Assembly (NCBI GenBank): GCA_015494815.1
Contig: WGAK01000003.1
Location: 1-17,986, forward strand
Length of the DNA: 17,986 nucleotides
Source of the DNA: Anaerolineales bacterium
GTDB taxonomy: Bacteria; Chloroflexota; Anaerolineae; Anaerolineales; DRMV01
Direction: 5' to 3'
In this document: piece by piece, positions 1 through 6,552 of the stretch
Numbering within the stretch: the first letter of the stretch is position 1
Layout: each line of letters begins with the position of its first letter
Position numbers and translations under genes: made by a program
Notes under the pieces: generated by a model
What the model was told of the DNA's origin: nothing
Seen by the model: only the letters and a program-made list of their open reading frames with translations
The model's database searches: none

Positions 1-512
1 ACCTGCTGGGCCTGCTGGACGAACTAAGCGCGGCGGTGCGGGCCAAGGCCAGCGAGGAATTCGCGGCCATCGGCCTGACCCTCAAGTCCTTCGTCATCGC
101 CAGCCTGACGCCGTCGGAGACCTCGGCCGAAGAACTGCGCGCCCGGGGGCTATTGGACCCGCAGACCTACGCGCAGTTGCAGGCGGCCGACGCCATGCGC
201 GAAGCCGCGCAAAACCCCTCGGGCGGCGCGGGCCTGACCGCGGGCCTGGGCGCGGGCATGGGCCTGGGGCAGATGATGGCCCAGACCTTGGGGCAGATGC
301 AAACCGCGGCCCAGCAGCCGGCGGCCCAGGGCGGGGGCGCGGCGGCTTCGCTGCCGCCTGTGCTGACGCCCGAAGAAGCCGCCCAGGTGCTGCGCGTCAG
401 CCCCGAAGATGTCATCGCGGCCATTCAGGCCGGGGACCTCAAGGCCCGCAAAATCGGCTCGGCCTATCGCATCAGCCGCGAGGCCCTGGAAGCCTTCCTC
501 AAAGGCGAGTGA
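1..512 (+). CDS. SPFH/Band-7 family protein with C-terminal excisionase-like HTH (3' part)
   Basis: The reading frame is open from the left edge (frame begins at base 3), so the N-terminus and most of the SPFH domain lie outside the window. The visible start resembles the end of an SPFH (stomatin/prohibitin/flotillin) domain of the YdjI or 'virion core protein' type: G-L-T-L-K-S-F-V-I-A-S-L-T-P-S. A low-complexity Gly/Ala/Gln/Met linker follows, about 235-350. The last 50 or so codons (from about 355) form a compact helix-turn-helix of the excisionase/HTH_17 type: L-T-P-E-E-A-A-Q-V-L-R-V-S, then G-D-L-K-A-R-K-I-G, then Y-R-I-S-R-E-A-L-E-A-F-L. SPFH proteins usually form membrane-associated or oligomeric scaffolds; HTH_17 domains bind DNA or serve as adaptor modules. 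Relatives often end in zinc ribbons instead. The SPFH call rests on a short stretch; the HTH call is stronger. The gene is followed directly by a terminator. Confidence 0.75.
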   Translation, partial: LLGLLDELSAAVRAKASEEFAAIGLTLKSFVIASLTPSETSAEELRARGLLDPQTYAQLQAADAMREAAQNPSGGAGLTAGLGAGMGLGQMMAQTLGQMQTAAQQPAAQGGGAAASLPPVLTPEEAAQVLRVSPEDVIAAIQAGDLKARKIGSAYRISREALEAFLKGE

Positions 513-523
513 AGATGGGAACA

Positions 524-559
524 CGCAGCGCCGCCCGCAGAGGGCGGCGCTGCGGTTTT
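524..559 (+). terminator. Intrinsic terminator after the SPFH-HTH gene
   Basis: A perfect 13-bp inverted repeat (524-536 and 542-554) has a 5-base loop and is followed by GTTTTC. It starts 11 bases after the stop codon at 510-512. It lies between two converging genes, so it may also stop transcription of the minus-strand gene ending at 574, although the T tract on that side is weak. Confidence 0.85.
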
Positions 560-573
560 CGCGGCCGGCCGGG

Positions 574-2085
574 TCAAGCCGCGGCGTCGCGGTCCCACAT
601 TTCAGGGGGCACCGGCGGGCCTTCACGCAACACCATGCGCCCGTCGGGGCCGGGTTCGTAGCCGAAGGGCCCTTGCGGCACGTAGGCGTCAATCTGCAAC
701 GCGCCGCTGTCCATCGCCTCCCAAATGACCTCGAAGGGCGCTTTGCCCGGCACCCACTTCTCCGCGATGACCACGCCGTGCCCGGGCAACACCGTGAACA
801 CGATGCGCCGCGGGTCGTCGGGGTTGCGCAGCGCCTGGGCCCGGCCGAAAGCATCGCGAATGCCCTCGGCCTGGGCGCGGGTCGCGCACGATACGGGGAA
901 GTAGTAGTAGGCCGGCTGCAACGGCGCGAATTCCACCACCCGCGGGTCATAGGCCCGCACCCCGCGATGGCTGTGCAGTTTGGACCGGGCCACGGGCACC
1001 CGCCGCCCTTCCCACGGGATGCGGGGCAGGGGCGTGTCCATGTCGAACATCTCCACGGCCTCGGACGAGGGCGGGTCGTTGCGCTTGCCGGCCACATGCT
1101 GCACGCGCGCGCCCAGGTAGTCGGGCCGCACGCCCACGATGACGGCCAGTTCGTCCTCCGTGAGGTTGTCCTTGGCCACGGGGCGGGCGCTGCCGGTGAT
1201 GGTGGCGATGAGCGCCTCCAGTTCGGGCTCCCAGGTCGCGAAGCAGCCCTCGCTGTATTGGCTGGAGATGCTGGCCTCGACCACGGGCACATGCACCAGG
1301 TCGCCCACCCGCACCATGCGGGTGAAGAAGCCGCGCGCGCCGAACTCCCGGCCGGCGCGTATCATGGCCGCGGGAGTGCTCAGGCGCTCCCACACGGCCC
1401 GGGGGATGGGGTCCCCCACCACCTGGTGCTGGGTGATTTCGTAGGTGCTGGCCACGGTGGTGATGCGCAGCGCCAGGTTGAGGAAGAACAGGTCGGGCCG
1501 GGGGCGCGCCGGAATGCGGGGGTAAGCCCCCACCAGATTGAACAGGTACGCGGCCGTGGGGGTATCCCCTTCGCCCACGGCCAGCAGCATGCGAATGGCC
1601 TTGGCCTGGCTTTGCACCACCCGCTGCAAGGCCAGGATGGGCCCGCCCCGACGGCCCTGTTCCACCAGCGTTTCCACCGCGGTGGGGGCCAGGCCCGGGT
1701 ATGCGAAGTCCGCGGGGTCGGGCGGTTGCTTGCGCAGGGCTTGTTCCAGGTGCGCCAGGTCGGCCTGCAGGCGCTGGGGCGTGACCGGCGTGAGCACCCA
1801 GATGTAGGGCTGGCGGGCCATGCCGAAGCGTCGCCGGGCCGTGAACAGCGGCGCGCGGCGCCAGTTGACCGGCTCGCCGTAGGGCGCGGCCGCAATCACG
1901 ACCTGGGTGTCGGCCTGGGGCGGGTCGGTGACCTCGTGGCCCAATTGGGCGAAGGCCTGGGCCAGGCCGTCCAACATGCGCTCGGCCAGGGGATGCGCGT
2001 GGGTGCGCCAGATACCCACCTTGAGGCGTTGCAGCCAGGGATGCACGGCCGTGGGCCAGGAGTCCACATGCAAGGTGTCGGGCAC
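574..2085 (-). CDS. Conserved-looking protein of unrecognised family, 503 aa
   Basis: I do not recognise the family. It starts at GTG (2085-2083), chosen because AAGGAGGAGG lies five bases upstream. There is no signal peptide or membrane helix, so a soluble cytoplasmic protein is likely. Residues 21-66 (L-K-V-G-I-W-R-T-H-A-H-P, an amphipathic helix, then Q-V-V-I-A-A-A-P-Y-G) look like the start of an alpha/beta nucleotide- or sugar-binding fold. The middle and end hold conserved-looking blocks: V-P-V-V-E-A-S-I-S-S-Q-Y-S-E-G-C-F-A-T-W (266-285), G-K-R-N-D-P-P-S-S-E (333-342), S-K-L-H-S-H-R-G-V-R (368-377) and L-P-G-H-G-V-V-I-A-E-K-W (433-444). The several His, Asp and Cys residues could be catalytic or metal-binding, but this is a guess. 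It is the last gene of a minus-strand run behind the SDR (46-bp gap), so it probably shares a transcript with the SDR and metal-receptor genes. Confidence 0.8.
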   Translation of the reverse strand: MPDTLHVDSWPTAVHPWLQRLKVGIWRTHAHPLAERMLDGLAQAFAQLGHEVTDPPQADTQVVIAAAPYGEPVNWRRAPLFTARRRFGMARQPYIWVLTPVTPQRLQADLAHLEQALRKQPPDPADFAYPGLAPTAVETLVEQGRRGGPILALQRVVQSQAKAIRMLLAVGEGDTPTAAYLFNLVGAYPRIPARPRPDLFFLNLALRITTVASTYEITQHQVVGDPIPRAVWERLSTPAAMIRAGREFGARGFFTRMVRVGDLVHVPVVEASISSQYSEGCFATWEPELEALIATITGSARPVAKDNLTEDELAVIVGVRPDYLGARVQHVAGKRNDPPSSEAVEMFDMDTPLPRIPWEGRRVPVARSKLHSHRGVRAYDPRVVEFAPLQPAYYYFPVSCATRAQAEGIRDAFGRAQALRNPDDPRRIVFTVLPGHGVVIAEKWVPGKAPFEVIWEAMDSGALQIDAYVPQGPFGYEPGPDGRMVLREGPPVPPEMWDRDAAA

Positions 2086-2131
2086 GGCAACCTCCTCCTT
2101 GAGCAGCGGTGCCCCGGCGGGTCGGTAGCGG

Positions 2132-2917
2132 TCAGACCTGCCGGGGACGCCCGGCCAGGTTCAACTTCCGCACCAGGTAGTCGGCCAGGCGGGGGGCGAT
2201 GATGTCCAGATACAGCAGGTAGCCCGTCCAGGGCACGATGACCTCGGCCCGGTTGCGGCGAATGCCGCGAACGATGGCGCGGGCCACCCGTTCGGGAGGG
2301 AGTTTGGGCGAAATCCAGGGCACTTCCAGGTCGGCAATCATGGGCGTGTCCACCCGACCGGGGTAGACCACGGTCACGCGAACGCCCAGGTCGGCGAGTT
2401 CCTGGCGCAGGACGCCGCCGATGCCGCTGAGCGCGTACTTGGCGGCCACATAGGGCCCGTCCAGGGGCAGGCCCTTTTTGGCATCCAGCGACGACACCAG
2501 CACGATGTGCCCGCGTCGCTGGGCCTGGAAGATGGGCCGCGCGGCCAGCACCAGGTGCAACGCGCCGTAGAAGTTCACGGCCAGCGAGCGCCGAAAATCG
2601 TCCACCTGCCACTGCAGCGCGGGCTTGCGGATGTATTGCCCCGCGTTGGCGATGACCACATCCACGCGGCCGAAGTGCCGGTGCGCGGCCTGCACCCAGG
2701 CGCGCACCTGGCCCTCGTCGGTCACATCCACCGTCGCGGTATGCACCGCCGCGCCGTGCCGGGCGTGGAGTTCGCGCGCCAGGGCCTGCAGCGGTTCGCG
2801 GCGGCGGGCGGCCAGGCTCAACCGCGCGCCCGCGCGGGCCAGCGCGTGGGCCGTGGCCGTGCCGATGCCGCCCGACGCCCCCGTGAGCAGCACGACCGCG
2901 TCGCGCAGCCTGGTCAT
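2132..2917 (-). CDS. Short-chain dehydrogenase/reductase (SDR), 261 aa
   Basis: This is a classical SDR of normal length, expected to catalyse NAD(P)-dependent oxidation or reduction of an unknown substrate. Visible motifs are the nucleotide-binding T-G-A-S-G-G-I-G (residues 12-19), D-V at 64-65, N-A-G at 91-93, catalytic Ser 142/143, and Y156-V-A-A-K160, followed by P-G at 186-187. Basic residues R38-R40 after the second strand fit an NADP preference (inference). Residues 229-243 (P-W-T-G-Y-L-L-Y-L-D-I-I) are hydrophobic, as in SDRs that touch the membrane or lipid substrates. The ATG start overlaps the stop of the upstream receptor gene as ATGA (2914-2917) and has GAGGAGG four bases upstream, so the two genes are probably translationally coupled. 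The substrate cannot be told from the sequence. Confidence 0.93.
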   Translation of the reverse strand: MTRLRDAVVLLTGASGGIGTATAHALARAGARLSLAARRREPLQALARELHARHGAAVHTATVDVTDEGQVRAWVQAAHRHFGRVDVVIANAGQYIRKPALQWQVDDFRRSLAVNFYGALHLVLAARPIFQAQRRGHIVLVSSLDAKKGLPLDGPYVAAKYALSGIGGVLRQELADLGVRVTVVYPGRVDTPMIADLEVPWISPKLPPERVARAIVRGIRRNRAEVIVPWTGYLLYLDIIAPRLADYLVRKLNLAGRPRQV

Positions 2918-3723
2918 GGCGCCTCCTCACGCACCCGGGCCACCACCTGGGGCAGCACCTCGTCCAACAGGGCCGGGCCGTAGTGGGCCAGGCTGTCGTG
3001 GGGCAGCACCACGATGGGCGTGTCGGTCAGGCCCAGCCGGGCGCGCAGGGCCGCGCGATGGCGTTCGGGGTTGGGGCGGCGCTCGGCCTTGGGCTCATAG
3101 AGCACCAGGTCGGGGCGGCGGGCCCGGGTGGTGGCGTCGTCGGGCTGGAAGTAGGCCGTGGCTTGGTCCGCGTAGATGTTGCGCAGGCCCAGCCAGTGCA
3201 GCGCGTCGGTCACATAGGTGGCCGCGCCCGCGGTAATAGGTCCGCCCAAATCCACTTCCCAATACACCGTGCGTCCGGCCAGCGCGTCGCGCTGCGCGGT
3301 CAGGTGGCCGAACAGCGCGGCGTTGACCGCTTCGGCCTCGGCCGTGCGCCCCACCGCCGCGGCCAGACGCCGCAGATTGCCCAAAATCTCCCACACCGAC
3401 AGCGGCACCGGCAGCGCCACCACCGGGTAGCCGCGGGCCAGCAGGCGCTGCGTGGTCTCGCGCTGCGCGCCCAAGGTGGTCAACACCAGGTCGGGCTGCA
3501 GCGCGTCCAGGCGGTCCCACACCACCTTGAGATACGCGCCCACCCGGGGGCGGCCTTCCAGGCGCCCCGCGGGGCGATGGCAAAAGGAACTAATGCCCAC
3601 CAACGCATCGCCCAGCCCCAGGCGAAAGACCATGTCGGTCATGTCGGGCGCCAGCGACACGATGCGCTGAGGCGGCTCGGGCACTTCCATTTCGCGGTTG
3701 AGGAACTCGTTGAAGAAACGCAT
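2914..3723 (-). CDS. Helical-backbone metal receptor (BtuF/FepB-like) without signal peptide
   Basis: The product (269 aa from the chosen start) begins its fold with P-Q-R-I-V-S-L-A-P-D-M-T-D, followed by L-G-L-G-D-A-L-V-G-I-S-S-F-C, the hallmark of cobalamin- and siderophore-binding proteins (BtuF, FepB, TroA-like). These are normally exported and feed an ABC importer. Here neither the chosen start nor the longer reading to 3795 encodes a signal peptide or lipobox, and no permease or ATPase gene is adjacent, so a cytoplasmic binding role is likely. Start choice: ATG at 3723-3721 with AAGGA nine bases upstream. The longer form would overlap the surE start (3790) and adds only a non-hydrophobic leader. 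It is the first gene of a minus-strand operon with the SDR (4-base overlap) and is divergent from surE. The ligand is unknown; corrinoid, heme or iron chelate are all possible. Confidence 0.8.
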   Translation of the reverse strand: MRFFNEFLNREMEVPEPPQRIVSLAPDMTDMVFRLGLGDALVGISSFCHRPAGRLEGRPRVGAYLKVVWDRLDALQPDLVLTTLGAQRETTQRLLARGYPVVALPVPLSVWEILGNLRRLAAAVGRTAEAEAVNAALFGHLTAQRDALAGRTVYWEVDLGGPITAGAATYVTDALHWLGLRNIYADQATAYFQPDDATTRARRPDLVLYEPKAERRPNPERHRAALRARLGLTDTPIVVLPHDSLAHYGPALLDEVLPQVVARVREEAP

Positions 3724-3751
3724 CTTGTGGTATCCTTCTGCCAGGACGACA

Positions 3752-3775
3752 GCGCGACCGGGTTGCCGGTCGCGC
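3752..3775. promoter_or_regulatory. Perfect 10-bp inverted repeat in the divergent intergenic region
   Basis: GCGCGACCGG (3752-3761) and its exact complement (3766-3775) flank the 4-base spacer GTTG. It lies in the 66-bp gap between the divergent receptor gene (start 3723) and surE (start 3790). It could be an operator for either gene or a stem-loop in the surE leader just before the ribosome binding site. No clear -10 or -35 pair was found in this gap. The symmetry is seen; the function is inference. Confidence 0.5.
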
Positions 3776-3789
3776 GGAAAGGGAACGGT

Positions 3790-4611
3790 ATGCACATTTT
3801 AGTCACCAACGACGATGGCGTCAATGCCCGCGGCCTGGCCGCGCTCTACCACGCCATCCGCAGCATCCCCGGCGTCGAGGTGAGCGTGCTGGCCCCGGAC
3901 CGCAACTGGTCCGTCTCGGGCCATGTCAAGACGTTGCATCGGCCCTTGCGGGTCAAGCGGGCCTATCTGGCCGATGGCACGCCCGTGCTGGCCAGCGACG
4001 GCGCGCCCTCGGACTGCGTGGCGCTGGCCATCCTGGGGGTACTCGACAAGCCGGTGGACATGGTGGTCGCGGGCATCAACCCTTTCGCCAATGTGGGCCA
4101 CGACGTCACCTATTCGGGCACCGTCACCGCGGCGATGGAGGCCGCCATCTCCCACATTCCGGGCATTGCCTTTTCACTCCACTCGCCCGAAGACGCGCAC
4201 CGTCGGGACTACGGCCCCGCGGCCACCATCGCCCGTTATGTGGTGGAACACATCCTGCGGCACGGCTGGCCCGCGTCGGTGGTGCTGAATGTGAACATCC
4301 CCTACGGCCCGCTGGAGGCCATCAAGGGCATCCAGTGGACACGGCAGGGCCTGCGGGTGTATCGGGACAAACTGGAGAAGCGGGTGGACCCGCGCGGACG
4401 GCCGTACTACTGGATTGGCGGCGACGCGCCGACGGGCATCCCCGAGCCGGGCACCGACATCGGCGCCCTGGCCGCGGGCTATGTCTCGCTCACGCCGTTG
4501 CAACTGGACCTGACGGCCTACGAGATGCTACCCAAGGTGCAGTCGTGGACCTGGGCGCCCTGGCCGCCTCCGCCCGTTTCGCTGCCCGACCCCAAGGCCC
4601 CCACCGGCTGA
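3790..4611 (+). CDS. surE: 5'/3'-nucleotidase SurE, 273 aa
   Basis: SurE is a metal-dependent phosphatase acting on nucleoside 5'/3'-monophosphates and sometimes on polyphosphate, in the cytoplasm. The N-terminus M-H-I-L-V-T-N-D-D-G carries the metal ligands D8 and D9. Further ligands would be a serine in N-W-S-V-S-G-H (S41 or S43) and N97 in A-G-I-N-P-F-A-N-V-G-H-D-V-T-Y-S-G-T-V. The S-D-G-A-P-S-D-C-V block at 69-77 is also typical. The length is usual for the family; the Pro-rich end (last 20 or so residues) is a variable tail. ATG at 3790 matches the conserved N-terminus; GGGAACGG just upstream is only a modest ribosome binding site. The frame is open much further upstream, but that part is antisense to the receptor gene. 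A 48-bp gap separates it from the MoaD-like gene, so the two are probably co-transcribed. Confidence 0.96.
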   Translation: MHILVTNDDGVNARGLAALYHAIRSIPGVEVSVLAPDRNWSVSGHVKTLHRPLRVKRAYLADGTPVLASDGAPSDCVALAILGVLDKPVDMVVAGINPFANVGHDVTYSGTVTAAMEAAISHIPGIAFSLHSPEDAHRRDYGPAATIARYVVEHILRHGWPASVVLNVNIPYGPLEAIKGIQWTRQGLRVYRDKLEKRVDPRGRPYYWIGGDAPTGIPEPGTDIGALAAGYVSLTPLQLDLTAYEMLPKVQSWTWAPWPPPPVSLPDPKAPTG

Positions 4612-4659
4612 ACCCTCCAGGTTGGGACGCCCCCGCATTTTCGCCTCGGAGAGGGTCTC

Positions 4660-4962
4660 ATGCCCAAGATTCGCGTTCACTTCTACGCTACTTTGCGCAG
4701 CCTGCTGGGCCGCAAGACGGTCGAGGTGGAAGTGCCCGAGGGCGCGACGGTGCGCGACCTGGTGCACGCGCTGGTGGCGGCCTACCCCGTGCTGCGGGGA
4801 GAGTTACTGCGCCGCGATGGCTCGATGGAGCCCAGCATCCACATCTTCCTCAACGGCCGCGACTACCACTATTTGCCTCAGGGCGCGGACACGCCCATCA
4901 CCACCGAGGGCCTCAAACTGGACATTTTCCCGCCGGTTGGGGGCGGCGACCGCGGGCGCTAA
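4660..4962 (+). CDS. MoaD/ThiS-family ubiquitin-like sulfur carrier, 100 aa
   Basis: This is a small beta-grasp protein. It has I-R-V-H-F-Y-A-T-L-R at 4-13, P-E-G-A-T-V-R-D-L-V at 26-35, an S-I-H-I-F-L-N-G strand at 59-66, L-P-Q-G-A-D-T-P at 72-79, and I-F-P-P-V-G-G-G at 89-96. MoaD (molybdopterin synthase small subunit) and ThiS carry sulfur as a thiocarboxylate on a C-terminal Gly-Gly. Here the glycines are followed by four more residues, D-R-G-R, so the usual terminus is not exposed unless it is trimmed. No other molybdopterin or thiamine genes are in the window, so the pathway cannot be assigned; relatives outside Moco synthesis include SAMP-type modifiers. ATG 4660 has GGAGAGG six bases upstream. 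The stop TAA (4960-4962) overlaps the minus-strand TAG of the holB remnant (4959-4961). Confidence 0.88.
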   Translation: MPKIRVHFYATLRSLLGRKTVEVEVPEGATVRDLVHALVAAYPVLRGELLRRDGSMEPSIHIFLNGRDYHYLPQGADTPITTEGLKLDIFPPVGGGDRGR

Positions 4963-5111
4963 GCCGGCGGAGGCGTGGGCAAGGGGCCTTCCAGCACGGG
5001 CCAGGCGGTCAGCACCGCGCCCAGCACCAGCCGCGGGCTGGCGTAACGCTCCAGATGGGCCAGGGCCTCGAGCAGGTCGGCTGATGAGACGACCTGGGCG
5101 TGGGGCTTCAT
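4959..5111 (-). pseudogene. holB 3'-end remnant, 50 codons
   Basis: This short minus-strand frame starts at an ATG (5111-5109) without a visible ribosome binding site. It contains D-L-L-E-A-L-A-H-L-E-R-Y-A-S-P-R, matching the end of the full HolB protein up to P-V-L-E. It then runs on as G-P-L-P-T-P-P-P-A to a TAG overlapping the moaD-like stop. The first 11 or so residues (M-K-P-H-A-Q-V-V-S-S-A) are unrelated to HolB. I read this as the original holB end, cut off when the A+T-rich segment inserted. Translation is doubtful. Confidence 0.75.
4990..5079. repeat. Direct repeat, copy 1 (holB 3' end)
   Basis: It aligns without gaps to 6566-6655 (offset 1576). I count two mismatches inside (5013 C against 6589 T; 5034 C against 6610 T) and one at the next base outside (4989 T against 6565 C). 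Read in the holB frame, all three are synonymous third-position changes. Similarity ends abruptly at 5080. This copy belongs to the truncated holB remnant beside the moaD-like gene. Confidence 0.93.
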
Positions 5112-5149
5112 TTTTGTTGGCATTGCACAAACATCTGTCAGCTTGTGGG

Positions 5150-6415
5150 CTATTCAAACAAGTGCTGGAACCATGGTTCGTGAGTAAGAGGAGCGAATAG
5201 GGGCCAGTCTGGTGAGATGGTATGTAGTATCTGTTTTTGTTTTGCCTGGAGCAAGAAATGACGGGCTCGAGCGAAATCTCCTTTCAATATAGCCAATGCA
5301 ATCTTGATTAAAAGATCATCTCTTTTCATCTTAGATAAACGGGCAGTCAAACGTTTTACCTCGTGGGTTTCACCTAATTCCCGAAAAGCAATAGCTTGGT
5401 TAATAAGAATGGTGTACTTGATCCGCTTGTGTTTCTTGGGGAACTTAAGAAAATCTGTTATGTGGGCAAACTCAACAACTAGATGATAATTTCTGTGACG
5501 CAACTCATTGTAAATCACCTGATCTATGGAGCGATATAAGCGCTTTACTCGTTTGTTGGGATCCCACTTCTTCCAGGCAATGTGTGTTAACCAAAAGCCG
5601 ATAATGAGGACCAGGTAAAAAGCACGTTGTAGATAACTTCTGGGGACCAGTAGCATACGCCCTTTTTGTGCTTCGGGTGGACGATGCTGTGGAGGAACAT
5701 GTTTCAAGTATACGTCATCAATGATGCCGTCGGTGTGTACCAGGAGATTTCTTCTGTGGGCTATCTCGGCAAATTCATCTAGATAGTCCTGTAAAGGTGA
5801 AATATCTACGCTTAATTCTTGAAATCTTTCAATACGCCCTCGCCATCCTTTTCCTGCTCTATAAAATTTGTTCGCATGACGCTGTGCTTCTCGCTCTTGA
5901 AGCTCCTTGGTAATTTTTCGATCTAATCCCTGGAAATAGAAGTAGGCAAAGTGTAATTTGCGGAACAGTACATCAAGCAGGCTTAACAAAACGATTAGAG
6001 TGCTGCGGCGCAGCCAGAGGCTATTTGCTGGAGGGGATGCCAGGTAATCTTGAAAAATGGCAGCCAACCTGGTCCATTGGCGCGGATTTTTCTTTGCCCA
6101 ATCCAATAAATGATCTTTAAATGCACTATCTTGTAAGTCCATTAATGTTTGGTGTATCTGGGAATTGTCGCGGAAATCAGGGTATACATTCAGATCATTT
6201 GTTGAGGACAAAAATTGTTGTATCTCATCTTCTATTTGCCGCGGATCATCGTTTAGAATCTCCGCTAATTCGCGGGCAGCCTGCTGAATCGTTGCATAGT
6301 CAATCTCAGCGGACACGCGCCCAATTTGTTCGCTGAATAAACGTAGAGAGCCAAAGCTAGCATAGAATGCATGCCAACTCTGATAAAAGTACTGGTCATA
6401 AGAGGAGAGGTCCAT
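5150..6415 (-). CDS. HEPN-like protein, putative standalone defence/toxin RNase, 421 aa
   Basis: A central helical region contains F-A-E-I-A-H-R-R-N-L-L-V-H-T-D-G-I-I-D-D (215-234). R222-N-L-L-V-H227 fits the R-x4-6-H motif of HEPN ribonucleases, with the usual polar residue after Arg. HEPN domains are common in toxin-antitoxin, abortive-infection and RNA-cleaving defence proteins. Two hydrophobic stretches (138-161, 262-280) may be core HEPN helices or membrane segments. The C-terminal part (about 333-395) looks like TPR-type paired helices and is followed by an aromatic tail. The N-terminal 130 residues are helical and unrecognised. ATG 6415-6413 has GAGG five bases upstream. Base composition and codon use differ sharply from all neighbours, which points to horizontal transfer. 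No antitoxin-like partner (MNT nucleotidyltransferase) is adjacent. Function is inferred from the motif and context only. Confidence 0.8.
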   Translation of the reverse strand: MDLSSYDQYFYQSWHAFYASFGSLRLFSEQIGRVSAEIDYATIQQAARELAEILNDDPRQIEDEIQQFLSSTNDLNVYPDFRDNSQIHQTLMDLQDSAFKDHLLDWAKKNPRQWTRLAAIFQDYLASPPANSLWLRRSTLIVLLSLLDVLFRKLHFAYFYFQGLDRKITKELQEREAQRHANKFYRAGKGWRGRIERFQELSVDISPLQDYLDEFAEIAHRRNLLVHTDGIIDDVYLKHVPPQHRPPEAQKGRMLLVPRSYLQRAFYLVLIIGFWLTHIAWKKWDPNKRVKRLYRSIDQVIYNELRHRNYHLVVEFAHITDFLKFPKKHKRIKYTILINQAIAFRELGETHEVKRLTARLSKMKRDDLLIKIALAILKGDFARARHFLLQAKQKQILHTISPDWPLFAPLTHEPWFQHLFE

Positions 6416-6503
6416 GTCAACCTCGCGTTATCTACATTTTGCGTTGCTCAAGAATGCGTGTGGATTGAGTCAAGTTTCCTGTAAAGTATCCCCATATTTG
6501 CGT

Positions 6504-6532
6504 TTGACAGATCAGGAGGTCGAATTTAGCAT
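6504..6532 (+). promoter_or_regulatory. Sigma-70-like promoter pointing from the inserted segment into holB (antisense)
   Basis: TTGACA (6504-6509), a 17-base spacer and TAGCAT (6527-6532) match the -35 and -10 consensus well. Transcription would start near 6539 and run antisense to the holB 3' end. The overlapping palindrome TTAGCATGCTAA (6526-6537) could be an operator. AGGAGGT lies inside the spacer (6514-6520), 10 bases before an ATG at 6531, so the site could instead be the start of a gene lost on the right. Confidence 0.4.
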
Positions 6533-6537
6533 GCTAA
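6526..6537. repeat. 12-bp perfect palindrome TTAGCATGCTAA
   Basis: This exactly self-complementary site lies near the right edge of the A+T-rich segment. It overlaps a possible plus-strand -10 box and sits 111 bases upstream of the HEPN-like gene start. It is a candidate binding site for a dimeric regulator; chance occurrence cannot be excluded. Confidence 0.35.
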
Positions 6538-6552
6538 CAATGGTGGTGCCTA

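Noticed and set aside
409..2202. Long plus-strand open frame of 597 codons
   Set aside because: It is antisense to the 503-aa gene. It is His/Gly/Arg/Gln-rich in the way GC-rich antisense frames are, starts inside the SPFH gene, and has no ribosome binding site.
2983..3789. In-frame upstream extension of surE
   Set aside because: It is antisense to the metal-receptor gene. The conserved SurE N-terminus begins exactly at 3790.
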